Origin: JAPSGM01 sp036258735
GTDB lineage: Bacteria > Chloroflexota > Limnocylindria > QHBO01
Direction: 5' to 3'
Assembly (NCBI GenBank): GCA_036258735.1
Contig: DATADC010000195.1
Location: 1-6,369 of the forward strand
DNA length: 6,369 bases
Program-made: the position numbers and the translations under genes
Part shown: one piece after another, positions 1 through 4,694 of the stretch
How positions within the stretch are numbered: position 1 is the stretch's first letter
Layout: the number at the start of each line of letters is the position of its first letter
The notes under the pieces: model-generated
What the model saw: the letters and a program-made list of their open reading frames with translations, nothing else
Database searches by the model: none
Told to the model about the DNA's origin: nothing

Positions 1-495
1 TTGCAACTGGCGGGGGCGGTCGGCCTGCGTCCGGAAGCGGCGCGCCAGCCAGCGGCGGACGTTGGTGTCCACGGCGCCCACCGGCTGGCCGAAGGCCAGC
101 GCGGCCACGGCGCGCGCGGTGTACGGCCCGATGCCCGGCAAGCGCTCCAGTTCGGCGACGTCCGTGGGCCAACCGGCGCGCGTCACGCTACGGGCTGCTC
201 GATGCAGGGTCAGCGCGCGGCGGTTGTAGCCGAGGCCCGACCAGGCCGCCAGGACATCGGCCTCGGTCGACGCGGCCATGGCCCGGGCGGTGGGGAAGCG
301 GCGCAGGAACGGCGGGAAGCGAGCGGCGACCCGCGAGGCCTGCGTCTGCTGCAGCATGACTTCGCTGACCAGCACGGCCCACGGATCGGTCGTGCCGCGC
401 CACGGGAACCAGCGGTGGTTGGCGCGATACCAGGTCAGGATCGCGCCACGAACCTCCGCAAGGGCGGCCGCATCGGCCGGAGGGCTGGCTGGCAC
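1..495 (-). CDS. mutY: A/G-specific adenine DNA glycosylase MutY (N-terminal 165 residues, cut by the window edge)
   Basis: MutY removes adenine mispaired with 8-oxoguanine or guanine during base excision repair. The visible part is the helix-hairpin-helix/GPD catalytic domain. It shows FPWRG (30-34), SEVMLQQTQ (44-52) with the catalytic Glu at 45, GLGY (87-90), the hairpin LPGIGPYTA (119-127), and VDTN (142-145) with the catalytic Asp at 143. Tyr125 and Asn145 match the other active-site residues described for MutY. The missing C-terminal part would carry the iron-sulfur cluster and the 8-oxoguanine recognition domain, so their presence is unverified. The GTG at 495 is chosen because an in-frame TAG lies at 507-505 and a TAGGCT box ends 6 nt upstream with no ribosome binding site, which fits a leaderless mRNA. 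The gene is divergent from the HAD gene across 39 bp. Endonuclease III is the nearest alternative, but the PWR and SEVMLQQTQ signatures favour MutY. Confidence 0.92.
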   Translation of the reverse strand, partial: MPASPPADAAALAEVRGAILTWYRANHRWFPWRGTTDPWAVLVSEVMLQQTQASRVAARFPPFLRRFPTARAMAASTEADVLAAWSGLGYNRRALTLHRAARSVTRAGWPTDVAELERLPGIGPYTARAVAALAFGQPVGAVDTNVRRWLARRFRTQADRPRQLQ

Positions 496-501
496 GAGGG
501 C

Positions 502-507
502 AGCCTA
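502..507 (-). promoter_or_regulatory. Predicted -10 box (TAGGCT) of mutY
   Basis: On the minus strand TAGGCT ends 6 nt before the mutY GTG start. This matches the TAnnnT form of a -10 element placed so that transcription would begin at or next to the start codon. No convincing -35 hexamer is visible and no purine-rich ribosome binding site lies between. Leaderless transcription is inferred from spacing only. Confidence 0.55.
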
Positions 508-520
508 GCGCGTGGTCGGC

Positions 521-526
521 TAGGCT
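521..526 (+). promoter_or_regulatory. Predicted -10 box (TAGGCT) of the HAD hydrolase gene
   Basis: TAGGCT ends 8 nt before the ATG at 535, with no ribosome binding site between. It is the mirror copy of the mutY box at 507-502. No clear -35 element is seen at 16-19 bp upstream. Transcription is inferred to begin at or very near the start codon. Confidence 0.55.
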
Positions 527-534
527 CGGGCGCG

Positions 535-1320
535 ATGCGCTACCGCCTGGTCTGCCTCGACGCCGGCTTCACCCTGCTCACGCCGCGGCGAACGCTCGCC
601 GATGCGCTGGCCGGCGTCCTCGAGGAGCGTGGCCACCCAGTCGACCGCGAAGACCTCCACAAGGCCTGGGAGGCGGCCGACCGCTGGTTCTGGGACGAGT
701 ATCACCGGCCTCGCAACGATACGTGGGCGGACGACGCCGCCATCGATCGGACCTGGCGCGAGTACCACGCCGTCATGTTGCGCGAGCTCGGGTTTGCTGA
801 CGCGCAGCACGACCTGCTGGAGGCGATCCTGGCCGGCCAGTACGCCGCCGACGCCTGGGAGACCTACCCGGACGTCGAGCCGGCGCTCGTCGCGCTGCGC
901 CGGATGCCGGGCCTCACCACCTGCGTCATCTCGGACTGGGGCTCGAACCTGGAGGCCATCGTGGCCGGCCTCGGGCTGGACCGATACCTCGACTTCACGC
1001 TGGCCTCCGGCGCGGTCGGGTTTGCCAAGCCCGACCCCGCACTGTTCCGGGTTGCGCTGGAGCGGGCCGGCGTGGAGCCATCGGAGGCGGTCATGGTCGG
1101 CGACTCGCTGCGCGCCGACGTCGAGGGCGCCCGCGCGGCCGGCATGGAGGGCATCCTGCTCGCACGACCGGCGGAGGCGGCCGACGGCCACGCGCCGGGG
1201 CCTCCGGACGTTCCCCCGGACACGCGGGTGATCAGCACCCTGGCCGAGCTGCCCGACATCGTGGCGGGGACCAAAGGGCCACATCAGGACCATCGACAGG
1301 CGGCACGCCGCATGGCGTAG
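535..1320 (+). CDS. HAD-superfamily hydrolase, HDHD3/REG-2-like subfamily IA
   Basis: A 261-residue haloacid dehalogenase-superfamily protein, probably cytoplasmic, acting on a small phosphorylated or related substrate that cannot be named. Motif I is LDAGFTLL (8-15) with nucleophile Asp9. A helical cap of the C1 type occupies about 16-110. Motif II is VISDWGSN (131-138) with Ser133. Motif III is Lys165 in FAKPDP. Motif IV is VGDSLRADVEGARAAGM (188-204) with acidic residues Asp190 and Asp195. The usual general acid/base Asp two residues after the nucleophile is Gly11, as in HDHD3-like members where this position is not Asp, so ordinary phosphatase activity is uncertain. The ATG at 535 is the first start after the TAGGCT box. 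An in-frame open frame continues to position 1, but that part is antisense to mutY. The last ~15 residues look unstructured, and the stop codon lies in the next gene's -10 box. Confidence 0.88.
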   Translation: MRYRLVCLDAGFTLLTPRRTLADALAGVLEERGHPVDREDLHKAWEAADRWFWDEYHRPRNDTWADDAAIDRTWREYHAVMLRELGFADAQHDLLEAILAGQYAADAWETYPDVEPALVALRRMPGLTTCVISDWGSNLEAIVAGLGLDRYLDFTLASGAVGFAKPDPALFRVALERAGVEPSEAVMVGDSLRADVEGARAAGMEGILLARPAEAADGHAPGPPDVPPDTRVISTLAELPDIVAGTKGPHQDHRQAARRMA

Positions 1321-1323
1321 AGT
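1318..1323 (+). promoter_or_regulatory. Predicted promoter -10 box (TAGAGT) of the sugar dehydrogenase gene
   Basis: TAGAGT ends 9 nt before the GTG at 1333. A TCGACA at 1293-1298, close to the TTGACA consensus, lies 19 bp upstream and is a possible -35. The first three bases of the box are the TAG stop codon of the HAD gene, so the promoter is embedded in the end of the upstream gene. Confidence 0.5.
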
Positions 1324-1332
1324 GCCGACCAC

Positions 1333-2499
1333 GTGAATCCACCGCTGCCAGGGGGTCCTGCCGTGCGCCGTCGCTCGCTCTTCTCGCTACCGCTCACGTT
1401 CGCCGTGCTTGCGTCCGTCGCTTTGCCCGCGCCCGCCGCCGCGGCTCCCACGCTGCGCGCCACGGCCGTGCAGGATCGCCTGTCCCACCCATGGGACATC
1501 GCCTTTGCGCCCGACGGTCAGATGTTCGTGACCACGCGAGGCGGCCGCGTTCGCGTCTACCGCAGCGGCTCACCGGATGCTCGCCTGCTGGAGAGCACGG
1601 CCATCGAGAACGTTCGCGCCGTCGGCGAGTCGGGCGTGATGGGAATCGCCATTGACCCGAACTTCGCCGCCAACCGCTACGTGTACGTCTGTGCGTCACG
1701 CGACACGAACATGGGCTGGCGGAACCAGGTCATCCGGTATCGGGTCAACGCGCGATGGCACCTGGTGTTCAATCGCTTCGTCATCCGCAGCGGGATGCGG
1801 GCCAACACCATTCACAACGGGTGCGCGGTCGAGATCGGGCCCGACGGCAAGGTCTGGGTCAGCATGGGCGACGCCAACAACCGCGGCCTGGCGCAGAACC
1901 CTCGCGCGCTGAACGGCAAGATCCTGCGCGTGAATCGGGATGGCTCGGTTCCGTCCGACAACCCGATCATGCCCGGCACCTCGCGCCGCTCGTTCGTGTA
2001 CTCCATGGGACACCGCAACCCGCAGGGCATCGCCTTCCATCCGGCCACCGACCGCGTCTACGCCATCGAGCACGGCCCCGAGCGATCGGACGAGATCAAT
2101 CTGATCCGTCCCGGACGGAATTACGGCTGGCCATGCGTGGCGGGCTACACGGCGTACAACATGGGCCATTCGGCGTGCGCCGGGGACGAGGTCAGCGATT
2201 TCGTGAGGCCAATCTGGCATTCCGGCTCGTCCACGATCGCGACGTCGGGAGCCACCTTCGTGAGCGGCACCAACTGGGGCTCATACGCGCGGCAGCTGTT
2301 CGTGTCCCAGCTCAAGGAGCAGGACGTGCGTCGCTTCAGGATCGACAACGAAGGCCGCGATGCCGACTACCTGGCCACCCACTTCAACGACAGATGGGGC
2401 CGGCTGCGCGCCGCAGTCCTCGGTTCCCGCAATCATCTGTACCTGACGACGTCGAACGGCTCGAATGACCGGGTGATCCGAGTCGCTCCGCTGAACTAG
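1333..2499 (+). CDS. Exported PQQ-type glucose/aldose dehydrogenase homologue (six-bladed beta-propeller)
   Basis: A 388-residue protein of the soluble glucose/sorbosone dehydrogenase family, whose members oxidise aldose sugars with pyrroloquinoline quinone outside the cytoplasm. Residues about 11-38 form a signal peptide: an Arg-rich start, a hydrophobic core, and an Ala-rich cleavage region ending PAPAAAA. The mature part has family signatures in order: LSHPWDIAFAPDG (50-62), TIHNGCAVEIGPDG (159-172) with the putative catalytic base His161, SMGDANN (177-183), NGKILRVNRDGSVPSDNP (194-211), SMGHRNPQGIAFHP (224-237), IEHGP (245-249), DEINLIRPGRNYGWP (253-267). Length is normal for the family. 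The Gly usual after HNG is Cys164 here. GTG at 1333 is preferred because of the TAGAGT box. GTG at 1363, preceded by GGGGG, would give a more compact signal peptide and is a real alternative. No PQQ biosynthesis genes are in view, so cofactor use is inferred. The gene ends 4 bp from the convergent lysyl oxidase homologue. Confidence 0.88.
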   Translation: MNPPLPGGPAVRRRSLFSLPLTFAVLASVALPAPAAAAPTLRATAVQDRLSHPWDIAFAPDGQMFVTTRGGRVRVYRSGSPDARLLESTAIENVRAVGESGVMGIAIDPNFAANRYVYVCASRDTNMGWRNQVIRYRVNARWHLVFNRFVIRSGMRANTIHNGCAVEIGPDGKVWVSMGDANNRGLAQNPRALNGKILRVNRDGSVPSDNPIMPGTSRRSFVYSMGHRNPQGIAFHPATDRVYAIEHGPERSDEINLIRPGRNYGWPCVAGYTAYNMGHSACAGDEVSDFVRPIWHSGSSTIATSGATFVSGTNWGSYARQLFVSQLKEQDVRRFRIDNEGRDADYLATHFNDRWGRLRAAVLGSRNHLYLTTSNGSNDRVIRVAPLN

Positions 2500-2503
2500 G
2501 GGA

Positions 2504-3553
2504 TCAGTCCACGCCGCCGCTGTCCCGCAGCCAGTAGCCGGCGAACCGACGCTCGACCACGTGGAACCAGCGGCCGGCCTGCCCCGGGATGCGGGCCAGC
2601 CGATCGACGATCGCCGTGCCGCCGTCGCCCAAGGTGACGCGTTTGGCACGGAGCTGGGTGCCGAGGTCGTTGAAGGTGCGGCCGGTGTAGGTACCGGGCT
2701 GGATGCTGACCGTGCGCGGCGGGTCGTACGTCCTCGCTCCGGGAAACGTGTGCGCCGGGGTGATCGCATCGCGACCGCAATCCGCGCCACTGTCCAGGAC
2801 CTCCACCCGGCTGCCGGTGGACGGTATGCGGATGCGCGTCCATCGGCAATTGTCGTAGTCGTTCGTCTCGCGGTACCAGTCCGAGATGTCGACCGTCGAG
2901 CGGACGACGTATCGGCCTGACGGCAGGCCGGTGATGTCGATCCACTGGAACGCGAAGTCCCACGGATAGCGATCTCCCCAGCCGACCGAGATGCCTACCC
3001 GGTTGCTGAGCGCCTGGCGGCCGCCACACCACTCCTCCTGGTAGTACGGGGACTGGCGGGCGTGCGGCAGGCCCAGCCGCCACGGGGTGGTGTCCAGGAA
3101 GCAGAAGCCGGTCTTCGCTCCGCCTCGCACGGTGGCCGGGTTGTCCACCCTGTAGAGCTCGTAGGTCATGATCCGCTGCACGTGCCAGTGGTCGTGGCCG
3201 TCGCCGGCGTACTTGCCAACGGCGCCCGTGCTGGCCCGATGCGATCCACCACCCTCGTGGAAGATCACCTGGTCGATCTGCATCGTGGGATCGGACCGGC
3301 TCGTCCGCCGGCCCCGCACCTCGAACGGCCCGGGGCCCTGGTTCGCCATGATGGTGGTGAATCGCAGGAGGCGTCGTCCGCCGACGTTCTGGATCGTCCA
3401 ATCGCTCAGCGGCAGCATGCGCAGGTTCGGCAGGCGGGCGCTGGCCGCGTCGGCCGGTCGCGGCGCGAGCGTCCCGACCACGAAAGCGGCCAGCAGCATG
3501 GCCAGCGTGACGGCCAGCGCGAGCGAGACGGTGGCCTCCCGGGTGCGCGCCAA
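2504..3553 (-). CDS. Secreted lysyl oxidase homologue with an extra C-terminal domain
   Basis: A 349-residue secreted protein homologous to lysyl oxidases, copper amine oxidases that deaminate peptidyl lysine or other primary amines. Residues 1-37 are a signal peptide (hydrophobic 9-29, probable cleavage near PADA). The copper motif is HDHWH (120-124), matching HQHYH of human lysyl oxidase. AKTGFCFLDT (146-155) aligns with the human stretch holding the cofactor lysine (here Lys147). GWGDRYPWDFAFQWIDITG (191-209) aligns with the stretch holding the cofactor tyrosine (here Tyr196), so the lysine tyrosylquinone cofactor could form. Cysteines 151, 176, 236 and 259 may pair. Residues about 285-349 form a short beta-rich tail (PGTYTGRTF, FAGYWLRDSG), possibly SH3-like. 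The TTG at 3553 is chosen because GGGAGGAG lies just upstream and the signal peptide begins there. The frame is open further upstream but would run into the aspartokinase gene. Substrate unknown. Confidence 0.87.
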   Translation of the reverse strand: MARTREATVSLALAVTLAMLLAAFVVGTLAPRPADAASARLPNLRMLPLSDWTIQNVGGRRLLRFTTIMANQGPGPFEVRGRRTSRSDPTMQIDQVIFHEGGGSHRASTGAVGKYAGDGHDHWHVQRIMTYELYRVDNPATVRGGAKTGFCFLDTTPWRLGLPHARQSPYYQEEWCGGRQALSNRVGISVGWGDRYPWDFAFQWIDITGLPSGRYVVRSTVDISDWYRETNDYDNCRWTRIRIPSTGSRVEVLDSGADCGRDAITPAHTFPGARTYDPPRTVSIQPGTYTGRTFNDLGTQLRAKRVTLGDGGTAIVDRLARIPGQAGRWFHVVERRFAGYWLRDSGGVD

Positions 3554-3557
3554 TGTG

Positions 3558-3565
3558 CTCCTCCC
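3558..3565 (-). promoter_or_regulatory. Strong ribosome binding site (GGGAGGAG) that fixes the TTG start at 3553
   Basis: GGGAGGAG on the minus strand ends 4 nt before TTG; its GGAGG core is 6 nt from the start codon. It is the clearest Shine-Dalgarno in the window and the main reason for choosing a TTG start over longer alternatives. Confidence 0.8.
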
Positions 3566-3589
3566 TGCGGCAGCTGCAGCTCGGCGTCG

Positions 3590-3595
3590 AGCATA
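3590..3595 (-). promoter_or_regulatory. Possible -10 box (TATGCT) of the lysyl oxidase homologue
   Basis: TATGCT on the minus strand lies 36 nt before the TTG start, leaving room for a leader of about 30 nt with the strong ribosome binding site. The 3' end of the box runs into a short hairpin (GCTCG/CGAGC with a 4-nt loop, 3579-3592). No matching -35 is visible, so this is tentative. Confidence 0.35.
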
Positions 3596-3630
3596 GCCTC
3601 GCGCCGAAGCGGCCGCGGGCTGTCGGCGTC

Positions 3631-3636
3631 TAGAGT
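3631..3636 (+). promoter_or_regulatory. Predicted -10 box (TAGAGT) of the aspartokinase-like gene
   Basis: TAGAGT ends 11 nt before the ATG at 3648, with no ribosome binding site between, giving an mRNA with no leader or one of a few nucleotides. It is the same hexamer as at 1318-1323. No good -35 is visible. It lies in the 94-bp divergent spacer shared with the lysyl oxidase homologue. Confidence 0.5.
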
Positions 3637-3647
3637 GGCCGATCACT

Positions 3648-4694
3648 ATGCCGGCCCGTACCCGCCAATCGTCCAGCCCGGCCGATGGCCCGATCGTCGT
3701 GGACAAGTTCGGTGGATCGGTGCTGCGCCGGGCGGAGGACATCGTCGGAGCCGTGGAGGCGGTGGCCGCTCAGCGGGCGTCGGGCCTGCGCCCGGTGGTG
3801 GTCGTATCGGCCTTCGAGGGCGTGACCGATGCCATCCTGGCCGCGGCCGCGGCGCTCCTGCCTGACGGCGGCGCTTCCCTGCGCGCGCGCCAGGATGCCG
3901 GCGAGCCGGTGGCGCGCGAGACTGACCGGGCCCTGGGCACGGGGGAGGCGCTGTCCGCGGCGCTGTTCGCGCTGGGCCTCCAGGCGCGAGGTATCCCGGC
4001 CCGCTCGTTCAGCGGCGCGGAGGCCGGCATCCGCACCGCCGCAGACCACCTGGGCGCCGAGGTCAGGCGCGTCGCCCCTCGCCGCGTGCGCCACGCGCTC
4101 AGCGGCGGGCTGGTCCCGGTGGTGGCCGGCTTCCAGGGGATCGGCTCGCACGGCGAGCTGACCACGCTCGGCCGCGGCGGGACCGACCTGTCGGCCGTGG
4201 TCCTCGCCGCGGCGTTGCACGCCGAGCGCTGCGAGCTCTTCAAGGACACCGGCGGCGTGATGGAGGCGGATCCGCACCTGGTTCCCGACGCCCGCTTCCT
4301 GCCCGCGGTGGACGCCGTCCAGCTCGAGCTCCTCGCCGAGCTGGGCGCCGAGGTCGTCCACCCGGTGGCGGTGCGCCGTGCCCGCCGCGGTCGCGTGCGC
4401 CTCGTGGTCCGCGCGCTGGCCGCCGACCAGCCCATGACCGAGGTCCGGCCGCGCCCCGCACGCTCGGCGGATGCCTCCGGACTGATGCTGGCGGTCGACC
4501 GCAAGGAGCGCATCGCGCGGCTCAGCCTGGTCGGTCCGGCGGCGGCCATGCCCGAGCTGCTGCCGGTCCCGGCCCACGGCGCGGGGAGCTTCGACGAGGC
4601 GGGGATGCGGGTCGTCTGGGCCGACGTCCCGCTGGACCAGGCCGTTCCGGCGGCGCGGGCCATCCATGCCGCGCTGATGGAGCCGCGTGGCTAG
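3648..4694 (+). CDS. Aspartate kinase-like protein, short form with reduced regulatory region
   Basis: Aspartokinases phosphorylate aspartate with ATP, the first step toward lysine, threonine, methionine and diaminopimelate. The 348-residue product has an amino-acid-kinase domain at about 16-255: VDKFGGS (18-24), VVVVSAFEGVTD (50-61), GTGEALSA (97-104), GFQGIGSHGELTTLGRGGTDLSA (161-183), CELFKDTGGVMEADP (195-209), and AEVVHP (234-239). These match aspartokinase well. Family members usually have about 400-470 residues with two ACT domains. Here only about 78 residues follow the catalytic part. They resemble the last ACT domain in outline (IARLSLVG at 289-296, MRVVWADVPLDQAVPAARAIHAALM at 320-344) but lack its middle, so feedback control by lysine or threonine may be weak or absent. 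The ATG at 3648 follows a TAGAGT box. The stop overlaps the convergent transporter's stop. Another aspartokinase-like amino-acid kinase activity is possible. Confidence 0.82.
   Translation: MPARTRQSSSPADGPIVVDKFGGSVLRRAEDIVGAVEAVAAQRASGLRPVVVVSAFEGVTDAILAAAAALLPDGGASLRARQDAGEPVARETDRALGTGEALSAALFALGLQARGIPARSFSGAEAGIRTAADHLGAEVRRVAPRRVRHALSGGLVPVVAGFQGIGSHGELTTLGRGGTDLSAVVLAAALHAERCELFKDTGGVMEADPHLVPDARFLPAVDAVQLELLAELGAEVVHPVAVRRARRGRVRLVVRALAADQPMTEVRPRPARSADASGLMLAVDRKERIARLSLVGPAAAMPELLPVPAHGAGSFDEAGMRVVWADVPLDQAVPAARAIHAALMEPRG
4691..4694. other. CTAG palindrome serving as the stop codon on both strands
   Basis: Positions 4692-4694 read TAG for the aspartokinase-like gene, and 4693-4691 read TAG on the other strand for the transporter. 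The two convergent genes therefore overlap by 4 bp and no terminator can lie between them. Transcripts must end inside the opposite gene or by another mechanism. Confidence 0.9.

Larger units (their letters stand above)
502..526. repeat. Exact 7-bp inverted repeat joining the two divergent -10 boxes
   Basis: AGCCTAG (502-508) and CTAGGCT (520-526) are perfect reverse complements separated by 11 bp. Each arm contains the predicted -10 box of the gene on its side, so the mutY/HAD promoter is two-fold symmetric. It may simply be two copies of the same promoter motif back to back. It could also be bound by a dimeric regulator; the centre-to-centre distance of 18 bp is not a whole number of 10.5-bp turns, so the two arms would not lie exactly on one DNA face. 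Confidence 0.6.

Noticed and set aside
1..534. Open frame on the plus strand continuous with the HAD gene, suggesting a 439-residue protein
   Set aside because: This stretch is antisense to mutY, whose motifs are clear on the minus strand. Its translation is low-complexity Arg/Gly/Ala, and the HAD motif I begins right after the ATG at 535.
520..1332. A 270-codon minus-strand open frame opposite the HAD gene
   Set aside because: No recognisable motif, and the plus-strand frame carries all four HAD motifs in order.
2500..2503. A bidirectional terminator between the two convergent secreted-enzyme genes
   Set aside because: Only 4 bp separate the stop codons, and I saw no GC-rich hairpin followed by a T run at the junction on either strand.
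1333..3553. A new redox system formed by the two secreted oxidoreductases
   Set aside because: Opposite orientation, separate promoters and no shared partner gene in view; adjacency alone does not support a system, so it is kept only as a low-scored observation.
3554..3742. Longer N-terminus for the lysyl oxidase homologue (start at 3742)
   Set aside because: It would bury the signal peptide 63 residues inside the protein, overlap the start of the aspartokinase-like gene and ignore the strong ribosome binding site before TTG 3553.
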